Below are positions 18,121-26,701 of a DNA stretch of 64,000 nucleotides, piece after piece. The translations under genes and the position numbers were made by a program. This DNA is from Hanstruepera neustonica (GTDB lineage: Bacteria; Bacteroidota; Bacteroidia; Flavobacteriales; Flavobacteriaceae), in contig NZ_POWF01000007.1 in assembly GCF_002895005.1 (NCBI RefSeq), forward strand, positions 1-64,000, given 5' to 3'. Each line of letters begins with the position of its first letter. The stretch's first letter is position 1. Under the pieces are notes generated by a model that did no database searches, had not been told where the DNA came from, and worked only from the letters and a program-made list of their open reading frames with translations.

Positions 18121-18161
18121 AACATCACGGGGCTAAACGCCATTGTGTTTAGCCAATTGTT
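18121..18161 (+). repeat. attC-like imperfect palindrome upstream of an orphan gene
   Basis: AACATCACGGGGCTAAAC and GTTTAGCCAATTGTT pair with GGCTAAAC/GTTTAGCC as the perfect core and an imperfect outer part, starting with AAC and ending with GTT. This is the same architecture as the sites at 18762, 48789 and 49294, but shorter. It precedes the orphan gene at 18183. Confidence 0.5.
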
Positions 18162-18182
18162 GTGTTTAATGCTAAAAAAACT

Positions 18183-18749
18183 ATGGGGATATTTGACTTT
18201 TTAAAATCTAGAGATAATTCAAAGCCCTCGAAAAAGCATTTATCGTTTTCAAAATCAGCTTTAGAAATAATTGGAACTTTTGTAGAAGGGTATGGATTTC
18301 AATTACATAATAACAAAGTCGAAACCTATTTTACAACGATAATTTGGACAAAAAACCAACAGTATATAAAATTAACGGCATCGGATTTTCCAACAGATTA
18401 TCCATATACTTACGACATCAAACTCGGAGAAGGAAACTGCGATGATTTCTTTGAATCTGAATGGGATTCCATATCAATTTCTGCTATTCAAAGGTTAACC
18501 GAACCGAATAAAAAATACAATGGCTACGATTTTCCAAAAAAAAGTGAATTTAAAGGGAGTTTAGAGAAAGCTAAAAAGGAACTTTTAGAATTTGGAAACA
18601 ATTTTTTAAATGGAAATTTGGAATTGTTTTACAAAGCTAGAATTTTGACCAACGGGGAAAACAAACCAAAGAAAATTATTAAGAAAGATAAAAATGGGAA
18701 TGTCCTTTTTGAAGTCTTGCCGTATAACGTCAAAAAGAAAAAAGATTAA
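18183..18749 (+). CDS. Hypothetical protein, putative cassette gene
   Basis: 188-aa soluble protein that I cannot assign. It starts MGIFDFLKSRD (a common beginning of small Bacteroidota cytosolic proteins); an ATG seven codons upstream at 18162 touches the end of the attC-like palindrome. It has alternating beta strands (YFTTIIWTKNQQYIKLTASDFP) and a lysine-rich tail (KKIIKKDKNGNVLF ... KKKKD). It is clearly richer in A and T than the flanking genes and lies between two AAC...GTT palindromes, with 12 bases from its stop to the next one, so it looks like a captured single-gene cassette. Confidence 0.65.
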   Translation: MGIFDFLKSRDNSKPSKKHLSFSKSALEIIGTFVEGYGFQLHNNKVETYFTTIIWTKNQQYIKLTASDFPTDYPYTYDIKLGEGNCDDFFESEWDSISISAIQRLTEPNKKYNGYDFPKKSEFKGSLEKAKKELLEFGNNFLNGNLELFYKARILTNGENKPKKIIKKDKNGNVLFEVLPYNVKKKKD

Positions 18750-18761
18750 AAAACACTACAC

Positions 18762-18848
18762 AACACCGGCTATAGTTCCTTTAGACGTGCATAATAAAAA
18801 AGATAGTACCTTTAAATCCGTTACTGACGCCTACTTTTAGCCAGCGTT
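18762..18848 (+). repeat. attC-like imperfect palindrome
   Basis: The left end AACACCGGCTATAGT and the right end TTTTAGCCAGCGTT can pair (AACACCGGCTA against AACGCTGGCTA, 9 of 11). The left end shares the pattern AACAYYGNYTATARN with the sites at 48789, 49294 and 50206. It begins 12 bases after a stop codon and ends 30 bases before the next gene. Confidence 0.6.
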
Positions 18849-18878
18849 AATTAACCTAGAAAAATTGAGTCAAACAAA

Positions 18879-19490
18879 ATGCATTCAGACAGAAAAACCC
18901 ATTGGGAAACCGTTTATAAAACCAAAGGCCCTGAACAGGTGAGCTGGACTCAAGCGTACCCCAAAACATCGCTTGAATTTATTGACTCCTTCGGACTCGA
19001 AAAATCTGCTAAAATCATTGATATTGGTGGTGGCGACAGCAAACTTGTTGACTATTTGCTTGACAACGGATTTGAACATATTACCGTTTTAGATATCTCG
19101 GCGAAATCACTGGAGAAAGCACAAAAACGTCTAGGTAAAAAAGCCGAAATGGTTAATTGGATCGTTAGTGACATTCTGGAATTTGAACCTACTGAAGTCT
19201 ATGATGTATGGCACGACAGGGCTGCCTTTCATTTTTTGACTAACCAGCATGACATCAAAAGATATATAGAAATTGCAAGACAATCTGTTAGAGGATATGT
19301 CAGCATTGGGACCTTTTCAGAACATGGTCCAAAAAAATGCAGCGGACTTAATATTAAGCAATATAGCGAGACCGAACTAATCTCACAATGGCAGGATGGA
19401 TTTAAAAAGATTTCCTGTATGACTGAAGACCACGTGACTCCTTTTGATACCACCCAGCAATTTTTATTTTGCAGTTTTAAAAGGCAATAA
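18879..19490 (+). CDS. Class I SAM-dependent methyltransferase
   Basis: 203-aa methyltransferase of the small-molecule type: IIDIGGGDSKLVDYLLD (SAM loop, about residues 45-61), ITVLDIS (acidic residue binding the ribose) and VWHDRAAFHFLT (motif IV). The N-terminal W-x-x-VYKTKGPEQVSW is typical of a thiopurine/tellurite-like methyltransferase subgroup. The substrate is unknown. It follows the attC-like site at 18762 by 30 bases, so it could be a second cassette, but I see no site after its stop. Confidence 0.82.
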   Translation: MHSDRKTHWETVYKTKGPEQVSWTQAYPKTSLEFIDSFGLEKSAKIIDIGGGDSKLVDYLLDNGFEHITVLDISAKSLEKAQKRLGKKAEMVNWIVSDILEFEPTEVYDVWHDRAAFHFLTNQHDIKRYIEIARQSVRGYVSIGTFSEHGPKKCSGLNIKQYSETELISQWQDGFKKISCMTEDHVTPFDTTQQFLFCSFKRQ

Positions 19491-19690
19491 CATCAAAATC
19501 CAGTGGCTAAAAAAGGTTAACATTCTTTAGTCAATAGCTTTGTTTAGCTCAAGGATTCTAACAACCTTTTGAGATGGTATTACATTTCATCAAAAATATT
19601 CAACAATTCAGAGATTAAAAATTTCAATTCTGAACATATACAAGGAATTTTGCCAGTGTAATTATCTTAACTACTAAAATAACTATTACA

Positions 19691-20722
19691 ATGACCAAAA
19701 AGAAAACCACCATAATTAGAGTCATATTACTTGTTGGAACAATAACTTCCTTGTTTTTTGTACCATGGTTATTGGTAAAGGCATGGATTCTGCCGCTACC
19801 AGATTCAATACAGGAACAAACAGATGAAGCCATTGGTCATGGATTTGATGGTATGATTGTTTATGTAGACCAAGCAGGCAAACCACCACAATATTATGCT
19901 TCTGGCTGGCATAATCGAGAGTCCAAGATACCTGCCAATCCACACGCATTATTTAAGATTGCCAGTATTAGTAAGCTATACGATGCCGTAGCTGTTACCA
20001 AATTGGTAAATGACGGGCGACTTTCTCTAGATAAAACCGTTGCTGATTATTTACCAGAACTTAAGGGAAGAATCGAAAACGCCGATAGAATTACATTGAG
20101 GTTGCTGATAAAGCATAGAAGTGGCATTCCAAATTTTACGGATGCTCCGAATTTTTGGGCAGCACCAACCAAGTCCTATGAGGAAAGCCTGGCGTTGATT
20201 ATAGACAAGCCAGCCAATTTTGAACCTGACAATGACTATGAATATTGCAATACCAATTATTTATTAATCAATAAGATCATGGATCAGGCATTGGGTTATG
20301 ACAACTTTCAATTTATTCAGGAAGAAATTCTAACACCGCTTACTCTTAAGCATACATTTGGTTCTTTACACGACGTCAATTTGGATGATGTTATGAGTGG
20401 CTACCATGTAGGGCATCCTTTAGATTTAAAGCCAGACGACCATGGTATGATGGCCACAGCCGAAGACGTGGGTACGTTCTTGCGAGCCTTGAACGATGGA
20501 TCATTATTCGAGCCGGAAGAACAGGACATATATGCTTCCATATATGAGTATGAGCATGGCGGTTGGGTTCCAGGGTACCAAAGTTTTGCCAAATACTATA
20601 AGGACTTAGATACGGTTGTTGTTGCGTTTTATAGTACAACTGATTCCAAACTGTACAATTGGAATTTGTCAGAAATCATAAATAATAGAATTGCCAAAAT
20701 TCTGAAAAGACAACATAGCTGA
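19691..20722 (+). CDS. Serine hydrolase, beta-lactamase/DD-peptidase family (class C fold)
   Basis: 343-aa protein anchored by an N-terminal membrane segment (about 9-33). The penicillin-binding fold motifs are S92-x-x-K95 (SISK) and Y-x-N (YCN, about 188-190); the late HxG/KTG-like motif is HGGWVPG. Such proteins hydrolyse amide or ester bonds of D-amino acid peptides or small esters; the substrate is not predictable. The 200 bases upstream hold no gene and no clear signal. Confidence 0.82.
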   Translation: MTKKKTTIIRVILLVGTITSLFFVPWLLVKAWILPLPDSIQEQTDEAIGHGFDGMIVYVDQAGKPPQYYASGWHNRESKIPANPHALFKIASISKLYDAVAVTKLVNDGRLSLDKTVADYLPELKGRIENADRITLRLLIKHRSGIPNFTDAPNFWAAPTKSYEESLALIIDKPANFEPDNDYEYCNTNYLLINKIMDQALGYDNFQFIQEEILTPLTLKHTFGSLHDVNLDDVMSGYHVGHPLDLKPDDHGMMATAEDVGTFLRALNDGSLFEPEEQDIYASIYEYEHGGWVPGYQSFAKYYKDLDTVVVAFYSTTDSKLYNWNLSEIINNRIAKILKRQHS

Positions 20723-20828
20723 CAACATGTACAGTCATCGATTTAATGTTTATAATGCTAACTGATGTTCCTTATTATTTCGAAACTCCCATGAATAAAA
20801 TTTATATCTTTAGAGAAACGAATCTCTA

Positions 20829-21560
20829 ATGATAGCGTTCTTTAGAAAAATTAGACAAAACTTACTTACAGAAGGTAAAACCGTCAAGTATCTCAAATAT
20901 GCTTTGGGCGAAATTATCCTGGTTGTTATCGGGATTTTAATTGCGCTACAGATTAATAACTGGAATGAAGGCAAAAAGAACCAAGCCAAAGAAACCCTTT
21001 TGATTAAGAATATCGTTGAAGACCTGAAATCAGATACGGTCCATATGAATAAAGCTCTCAATGAATTAGACGAACAATTACAGGTTGTAGATTCCTTAAT
21101 TGCCAAGGCCACCGATTCCCTAAAAACCTTGAATTATAACACCATGGGACTGCTGCGCTACTCTTCGGACTTTCGCCCAAAATCACAGCGCAACCATACC
21201 GAAGCTGTGAGCAATATGGAACATGAAACCGTCCGTAAATTACTCCAAAACTATTTTATTGACGAAGACCAAGTAGTGGATATTTTTCTGGAATATGAAA
21301 AGATTGTACAAAATGAGATACGGCCTTATTTAAGGAATTCGGGTATGCATAACCTGAATTCACTTTATACCACAAGTAGTAACTTCAAGATTGATAGGAT
21401 GTTGCAACCTGAAGTCCTTGATACCGAATTAAAAAAAGTGGCATTTCAACAATTGCTGTTTGAAAGACGGCTGAAAACAGGTTCTTTTAAAAGATTGTTG
21501 AACGATCTAAAAAATAAAAATCAAGAACTCATTAACACGCTTACTTCAGAGGATCACTAA
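20829..21560 (+). CDS. DUF6090 family membrane-anchored protein
   Basis: 243 aa. It begins with the family hallmark MIAFFRKIRQNLL followed by YLKYALGEIILVVIGILIALQINNWNE, a single membrane helix (about 30-50), then a long helical soluble region with coiled-coil character. The function is unknown; flavobacteria carry many paralogues. A TATCTTTA -7-like box lies at 20805-20812, suggesting its own promoter. Confidence 0.8.
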   Translation: MIAFFRKIRQNLLTEGKTVKYLKYALGEIILVVIGILIALQINNWNEGKKNQAKETLLIKNIVEDLKSDTVHMNKALNELDEQLQVVDSLIAKATDSLKTLNYNTMGLLRYSSDFRPKSQRNHTEAVSNMEHETVRKLLQNYFIDEDQVVDIFLEYEKIVQNEIRPYLRNSGMHNLNSLYTTSSNFKIDRMLQPEVLDTELKKVAFQQLLFERRLKTGSFKRLLNDLKNKNQELINTLTSEDH

Positions 21561-21593
21561 TATCAAGATAATATAATGACCAAAAGGTTTGGT

Positions 21594-21977
21594 TTATTTT
21601 AGCCATTGATAAATGACATACGGCGCAATGGTAATCCAAATCAGTACCAATATCCAAACCCGACCTTCTAAAAGGTTATAATCATGTAGTAGTTTGCTCC
21701 AGGAATGTCCAGCCACATAATGCCCGAATAGAAATTCAAATATAACGGTTAGTACCAACCAAAGAATTCCTATTTGGAAGGTTTGACTGACTGTAGCAGG
21801 CATCCAGATTTTAAATAATAGCCAAACATAGCCTCCAAACAACAGTATCATACTAGCCGTGGAAAGCTGATGGGCGCGAAGTTCACTAACGTGATTTGCT
21901 ATAAACTGCTCCCTAAAAAGTCCATTTATAATTGCTACTAAAACCATGGGAAACCATGCCAACAAATACTTCCGCAT
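21594..21977 (-). CDS. Small four-helix membrane protein, unknown function
   Basis: 127 aa, four hydrophobic segments (about 5-14, 41-56, 66-88, 106-124) with a conserved-looking FEFLFGHYVAGHSWSKLLHDYN loop. I do not recognise a named family. It is convergent with the DUF6090 gene (33 bases between the ends) and divergent from the P1 peptidase. Confidence 0.65.
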   Translation of the reverse strand: MRKYLLAWFPMVLVAIINGLFREQFIANHVSELRAHQLSTASMILLFGGYVWLLFKIWMPATVSQTFQIGILWLVLTVIFEFLFGHYVAGHSWSKLLHDYNLLEGRVWILVLIWITIAPYVIYQWLK

Positions 21978-22118
21978 TGCATTTTAATTGTTACCGTGAT
22001 TCTTATAAAAATAATAAATATTGTGATTCCTTGTATGTTGTATTCAGTAAGTTATAAGATTTATATTTCGTTTTAATTATTCAAAAGAGTAATTTTATGA
22101 AAACAAAACCAACTACAT

Positions 22119-23288
22119 ATGAAACGCGTCATCGTATTTTTATGGATTGCCCTATCTATATCCCATACCTATGGTCAACAACGTAAAGCCCGAGATTTGG
22201 GTGTTCCCTTTTTGGGAGAAACTGGCACCTATAATGCCATTACCGATGTACCAGGTGTTGAAGTAGGTTACAGTACCATTATATCTGGTGACAATGACCA
22301 TATTTTAGGAAAGGGCCCTGTTAGAACAGGCGTGACAGCCATTTTCCCCAGAGGTAAGCAGAAAAAATTCAGTCCCGTTTTTGCTGATTGGCATAGCTTA
22401 AATGGCAATGGTGAAATGACTGGAACTACCTGGATTACGGAGTCGGGTTTTTTGGAAACACCCATCATGATTACCAACACCAACAGTGTGGGCGTTGTGA
22501 GGGATGCAGTATTGAAATGGTATGTTGATACCGATTGGTACCGTGGTGAAAATTGGTGGTACACCTACCCGGTTGTTGCCGAAACCTATGATGGCTTTCT
22601 AAACGATATTTACGGATTTCATGTAAAAGAAGAACATGTATTGGAAGCCATAAATGATGCCAAAAGTGGTCCCATTGCAGAAGGTAATGTAGGTGGTGGC
22701 GTAGGAATGACATGTTTGGGCTTTAAAGGCGGTACGGGAACTTCATCGCGTGTCATCAAACTTAAAGATACTACGTATACGCTTGGTGTACTCGTTCAAT
22801 CCAACTTTGGCGGTAAAAATAATTTCAGTGTATTGGGTGTTCCTGTGGGCAGAGCCTTGAAAGACACGCTTAATTATGAGTATCATGCGCCTCCAAAATC
22901 CAGAAGACAAGAAGGTGACGGTTCCATTATAGTCGTGGTTGCTACTGATGCACCCCTGTTACCACATCAACTAAAACGTATAGCCCAACGTGTAACCATA
23001 GGAATAGGCGTGGTTGGTGGCCGAGGCAGTAATGGCTCTGGAGATATTTTTATAGCCTTTTCCACAGCCAATGAAGATGCCTTTAGTCGCGAGAAGACTA
23101 CCGATTTAAAAATGTTATCAAACGATTGGATGACACCCTTTTTTGATGCCACAGCACAAGCAGTAGAAGAAGCCGTTATTAATGCCATGATTGCTGCAGA
23201 GACTATGGAGGGCATTAACAAAAACAAAGCCTATAACCTCCCTCCTGACCTATTAATCAAAACATTGAAAGACTATAACCGCATGTGA
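22119..23288 (+). CDS. P1 family peptidase (DmpA/BapA-type aminopeptidase)
   Basis: 389 aa, with a signal peptide (about 1-19, ending TYGQ). The family pattern is clear: DVPGVEVGYSTI, GKGPVRTGVTAIFPRG, EGNVGGGVGMTC and GGRGSNGSGD near residue 305. In P1 peptidases an internal Gly-Ser bond is cut autocatalytically and the new N-terminal Ser is the nucleophile; the GSNGSGD segment is the candidate. It would release N-terminal D- or beta-amino acids from peptides in the periplasm. Its stop overlaps the next ATG (TGATG). Confidence 0.88.
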   Translation: MKRVIVFLWIALSISHTYGQQRKARDLGVPFLGETGTYNAITDVPGVEVGYSTIISGDNDHILGKGPVRTGVTAIFPRGKQKKFSPVFADWHSLNGNGEMTGTTWITESGFLETPIMITNTNSVGVVRDAVLKWYVDTDWYRGENWWYTYPVVAETYDGFLNDIYGFHVKEEHVLEAINDAKSGPIAEGNVGGGVGMTCLGFKGGTGTSSRVIKLKDTTYTLGVLVQSNFGGKNNFSVLGVPVGRALKDTLNYEYHAPPKSRRQEGDGSIIVVVATDAPLLPHQLKRIAQRVTIGIGVVGGRGSNGSGDIFIAFSTANEDAFSREKTTDLKMLSNDWMTPFFDATAQAVEEAVINAMIAAETMEGINKNKAYNLPPDLLIKTLKDYNRM

Positions 23289-23680
23289 TGACTAAAGCTA
23301 TCCAAACTTACAATCAAACCCAGGAGGATTCAGACCAAGAAATCTGCAACACATTGGCCAAGTTCATCGACGGTGAATTACCAGAAAGTACCAGTAAGAT
23401 TTGGCATGGGCATCCTGTTTGGTTTTTAAGTGACAACCCCATAGTAGGTTACAGTAAACAAAAAGCGGGTTTGCGTTTGATGTTTTGGAGTGGTGCCAGC
23501 TTTGATGAAACTGGTCTATCCGTGCGAGGCAAAAAATTTAAAGATGCCTCCGTATATTATACATCACCTGAACAAATAAACCCAGCTGACTTGAAACGTT
23601 GGCTTCAAAAAGCCCAAGATATTCAATGGGACTATAAAAATATTGTCAAACGAAAAGGCCAATTGTTACGCCTTAAATAA
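23288..23680 (+). CDS. DUF1801 (YdhG-like) protein
   Basis: 130-aa small soluble protein of the DUF1801 superfamily: TSKIWHGHPVWFL, then KAGLRLMFWSGASF and a C-terminal WLQKAQDIQWDYKNIVKRKG. Members include the proposed iron chaperone Fra/YdhG, but no metal ligands are certain here. The ATG at 23288 overlaps the P1 peptidase stop; the frame would also allow a GTG one codon earlier. A related protein is at 57831. Confidence 0.72.
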   Translation: MTKAIQTYNQTQEDSDQEICNTLAKFIDGELPESTSKIWHGHPVWFLSDNPIVGYSKQKAGLRLMFWSGASFDETGLSVRGKKFKDASVYYTSPEQINPADLKRWLQKAQDIQWDYKNIVKRKGQLLRLK

Positions 23681-23689
23681 TAGTATACT

Positions 23690-24061
23690 ATGAAAGTTAC
23701 ACCAGAACATAATGAGAGAATAGCCAATATGACCTTTGCTTCAGTATATCCTCATTACGTGACCAAAATTGAAAAGAAAGGTAGAACCCAAGATGAGCTT
23801 CATAAAGTGATTGAATGGCTAACTGGTTTTGATAAAAACCAATTGCAAAAACTCATTGACGACAAGGCAACCTTTAAAACTTTCTTTGAACATGCTAACC
23901 TCAACCCCAACGCCCACTTGATAACTGGGGTTATTTGTGGCTACCGTATTGAGGACATTGACAACGAACTGACCAAACAAACCCGATATTTGGATAAACT
24001 GATTGATGAGTTGGCCAAGGGGCGTAAAATGGAAAAAATATTACGCGAACCCAAAAATTGA
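23690..24061 (+). CDS. DUF2200 domain protein
   Basis: 123 aa, matching the DUF2200 family over its whole length (MTFASVYPHYVTKIEKKGRTQDELHKVI ... NPNAHLITGVICGYRIEDI). Function unknown. It lies 9 bases after the DUF1801 gene, so probably in the same operon as the P1 peptidase. An inverted repeat ACACTTTT/AAAAGTGT (24061-24086) begins at its last base. Confidence 0.78.
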   Translation: MKVTPEHNERIANMTFASVYPHYVTKIEKKGRTQDELHKVIEWLTGFDKNQLQKLIDDKATFKTFFEHANLNPNAHLITGVICGYRIEDIDNELTKQTRYLDKLIDELAKGRKMEKILREPKN

Positions 24062-24105
24062 CACTTTTTTGACAATTCAAAAGTGTGTACAACAGTCCAT
24101 TCAGC

Positions 24106-24113
24106 TACTTTTG
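24106..24113 (+). promoter_or_regulatory. -7 promoter box of the propeller lipoprotein gene
   Basis: TACTTTTG, an exact TAnnTTTG match, 12 bases before the ATG at 24126. A perfect 8-base inverted repeat with a 10-base loop lies just upstream at 24061-24086. No -33 TTG at the right distance was found. Confidence 0.35.
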
Positions 24114-24125
24114 AAAAAAGTATTT

Positions 24126-25238
24126 ATGAGACGCACCCAATCTTTTCTATGGTTTGTTTTGGCAATGATAACCCTATCGTGTAATGGTCAAAAAGAACCC
24201 GTTGATTCCAAAAAAGATCAACCCACCAAAACGGAATCCCATTCCGACTACTTATTTGCGCCTAATGCCAAACCTGATAGCACTAACATTCCGAATGATA
24301 CCTTCGTACCACTTTTTTACGAAGGCCAATTGGCACATTGGATTCGAACCATCCACGAAGATCCTAAAGGTAACCTTTGGTTTGGCACCAATCATTATGG
24401 TGTTATACGATATGATGGTGAGGGTTTGACCTATTTCACTAAAGACAAAGGGTTTGGTGATAGCCGTGTATCGGCAGCAGTTGTGGAAGTCGATGGCAGG
24501 ATTTATTTTGGTACTTCTGAAGGCATCACACAATATCACCCTGAAGACGCGAGTTTTTCTTATTTAACTACCAATGATGGATTGGTTCATAATGAAATTT
24601 GGTGTATGACCAAGACCAAAGATGGTACGATTTGGATTGGCACAACAGAAGGTGTTAGTCAATTTGATGGTCAAACATTTTCAACCTTTGCCATACCTAA
24701 ACCCAATGTATCAAATCCAAAAGCCCTCATTTCCTGTAATCGTATAACCAGCATCCTAGAAGACCGCCAAGGTAACCTATGGTTTGGGACAGATGGTTAT
24801 GGTGTTTGTAAATATGATGGCAATAGTTTCATCCATTATACAAAAGCCGATGGCCTATGTGACAATACTATTTCAGGACTATTTGAAGATAGTTCTGGTT
24901 CTATATGGATTGGTACTATGTTTGGCGGTATCAGTTTGTATGACAGTCAGGCTTTCAAAAACCTTACTGACGAGGGTTTAATTACAGGTACAGAAGCTTC
25001 AGGTTTTTATGAAGATACGGATGGTTCTGTTTGGTTTGCCATGGAACATCAGGGTGTTTACAACTATGATGGCAATACCTATAGGCTGTATAACCAAGAT
25101 TCTGGTCTGGGCTCTACTGGTATTATTAGCATATTACGCGACAGTAAAAACCGGTTTTGGTTCGGTGGCTGGAAAGGCCTGTTTCGTTTTAAAAACCAAC
25201 AATTTGATACCATTACCAAAACAGGTCCTTGGGATTAG
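24126..25238 (+). CDS. Two-component-regulator-propeller lipoprotein
   Basis: 370 aa. The start at 24126 gives a lipoprotein signal peptide with lipobox ITLSC (Cys about 19); the frame is open 41 codons further up through the DUF2200 gene and is not used. The body is built of repeats with the pattern GNLWFGTxxxGVxxYDG and DGTIWIGT, the YY-type propeller blades found in the sensor part of hybrid two-component systems, here without kinase or receiver. It probably binds a ligand, perhaps a glycan, at the cell surface or in the periplasm. Confidence 0.82.
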   Translation: MRRTQSFLWFVLAMITLSCNGQKEPVDSKKDQPTKTESHSDYLFAPNAKPDSTNIPNDTFVPLFYEGQLAHWIRTIHEDPKGNLWFGTNHYGVIRYDGEGLTYFTKDKGFGDSRVSAAVVEVDGRIYFGTSEGITQYHPEDASFSYLTTNDGLVHNEIWCMTKTKDGTIWIGTTEGVSQFDGQTFSTFAIPKPNVSNPKALISCNRITSILEDRQGNLWFGTDGYGVCKYDGNSFIHYTKADGLCDNTISGLFEDSSGSIWIGTMFGGISLYDSQAFKNLTDEGLITGTEASGFYEDTDGSVWFAMEHQGVYNYDGNTYRLYNQDSGLGSTGIISILRDSKNRFWFGGWKGLFRFKNQQFDTITKTGPWD

Positions 25239-25243
25239 TGCAT

Positions 25244-25275
25244 AAAAAAACCACCCTTTCAGGTGGCTTTTTGAT
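25244..25275. terminator. Bidirectional Rho-independent terminator
   Basis: A7-CCACC-loop-GGTGG-C-TTTTT between two convergent genes; it can end the propeller gene on the plus strand and the YceI gene on the minus strand. Confidence 0.75.
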
Positions 25276-25300
25276 TTGGTTGCATGCAATTTGCTATTAA

Positions 25301-25858
25301 TTAAAACTGTAAGTCGGCTATGATGTCAAATTCATCATAGATTACTTTGTCTTGTAGGTTGTCAAAGAAACTACTAGAACCATAACGCACATCGTATTTA
25401 CTTCGGTCCACTTTTAAATTAGCTGTAGCTTTACTACCATACACAGACATGGTAAATGTTACAGGATGCGTGGTGCTCTTAATAGTTAAATCGCCGGTAA
25501 CCTCATACGAATTTTTACCCGTTGCTTTCACATCTGTAAAAACCAATTGCGACGTTGGGTATTTTTCAACACCAAAGAAGTCATCTGATTTTAAGTGACC
25601 ATCTAGCTTCCCTTTGTATTCTCCAGATAAATCCGTTGAACCAATAGTGGTCATATCCATTACAAAACTGCCACCTGTTAAGGTTTCACCATCAAATACC
25701 AAATTCCCTGATTGGATAGCAATAGTTCCTTCATGTGATCCTGTTACTTTATAGCCTTTCCATTGTACTTGGCTATCATCTTTCTTAATGTCTTTTTTTT
25801 GAGCATTCATAGTTGTGACTGTTGCGAATGCAACCAAAATTACTGTTAATCGTTTCAT
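25301..25858 (-). CDS. YceI family lipid-binding protein
   Basis: 185 aa with a signal peptide (MKRLTVILVAFATVTTMNAQ). The YceI lipocalin-like fold shows in VQWKGYKVTGSHEGTI, GSFVMDMTTI, HLKSDDFFGVEKYPTSQLVFT and TIKSTTHPVTF. Family members bind isoprenoids or other amphipathic molecules in a beta-barrel. The start at 25858 is chosen for the signal peptide; 16 more in-frame codons upstream are not used. The Crp/Fnr regulator lies upstream on the same strand. Confidence 0.87.
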   Translation of the reverse strand: MKRLTVILVAFATVTTMNAQKKDIKKDDSQVQWKGYKVTGSHEGTIAIQSGNLVFDGETLTGGSFVMDMTTIGSTDLSGEYKGKLDGHLKSDDFFGVEKYPTSQLVFTDVKATGKNSYEVTGDLTIKSTTHPVTFTMSVYGSKATANLKVDRSKYDVRYGSSSFFDNLQDKVIYDEFDIIADLQF

Positions 25859-25978
25859 TGTATTTAAATTATTAGTGTAATTAATTTTATAATGCAAAGT
25901 TGACACATAAGCACTGCTAAAAAAATGAACTAGATTATGAAATGATGTTAAACTAGTTTAATATGATTTTCTGAAGAT

Positions 25979-26557
25979 CTATTGGGAAGCCAACTGACTC
26001 TTTATTTTGCTTAAGAATTCTTTGGTAATACCTAAATAAGATGCCAATAAATATTGGGGAATGCGTTGCTCAATATTGGGATAGGTACTTCTAAAATACA
26101 GGTAACGTTCTTTGGCCGTCATACTAAAGTTTCGGATGATGCGCTTTTGGGAAGCCGCCAAACCACGCTCCAATAATTTTCTAAAGAACCGTTCCAAAGA
26201 TGGAATTTTTTGAAAGACCTCATCAATGGTATCCACATGGAATTGTGCCAACACCGTATCTTCCAAACACTGAATATTGAACTGGGCTGGTTTTTGTTCA
26301 ATAAAACTACCAATATCGGAAACCCACCAATCCTCTACACCCAGCATAATGATGTGTTCCTGACCGGTATCATCAACAAAAAACATTTTGGTACAGCCTT
26401 TCAAAATAAAGCTACTGTGTTTACAAACATCACCTTGCTGAAGAATATATTGCCCTTTTAAATACTTCCTTTCGGAAACATAGTTGGACAATACATCCAA
26501 TTCTTGAGGGGTTAGCTCAATATAATTACTGATATAATTGAAGAGTCGTTGGATCGT
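25979..26557 (-). CDS. Crp/Fnr family transcription regulator with no canonical start codon
   Basis: The cyclic-nucleotide-binding fold (YILQQGDVCKHSSFILKGC) is followed by a long dimer helix and a C-terminal part (RIPQYLLASYLGITKEFLSKI) that replaces a full winged helix, as in many Bacteroidota Crp-like proteins. No ATG precedes the domain in this frame; the first usable codon is TTG at 26500, which removes the N-terminal helix. The frame stays open upstream with a good family N-terminus (IQRLFNYISNYIELTPQELDVL), directly preceded by ACG at 26557-26555, one change from ATG. I place the original start there (192 aa). Whether it is still translated is unknown. Confidence 0.72.
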   Translation of the reverse strand, partial: TIQRLFNYISNYIELTPQELDVLSNYVSERKYLKGQYILQQGDVCKHSSFILKGCTKMFFVDDTGQEHIIMLGVEDWWVSDIGSFIEQKPAQFNIQCLEDTVLAQFHVDTIDEVFQKIPSLERFFRKLLERGLAASQKRIIRNFSMTAKERYLYFRSTYPNIEQRIPQYLLASYLGITKEFLSKIKSQLASQ

Positions 26558-26701
26558 TTTTTGCTTTAGAAATTTGAAATCAAAAATAATAAATAAAGCT
26601 GTTGTTTCGTGCCTTTAAAGACTTATTATCATTAATGAATTTTGAATAGTTTACAACAAAAAGCAGCAAACACCGTTTACATACTACTAAACCAAAAGAT
26701 T

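Noticed and set aside
18183-18749. Part of a toxin-antitoxin module
   Set aside because: A single 188-aa gene without a small partner gene; no toxin motif seen.
24003-24126. Longer N-terminus of the propeller protein
   Set aside because: The upstream in-frame codons lie inside the DUF2200 gene and contain no signal peptide; the lipobox appears only from 24126.
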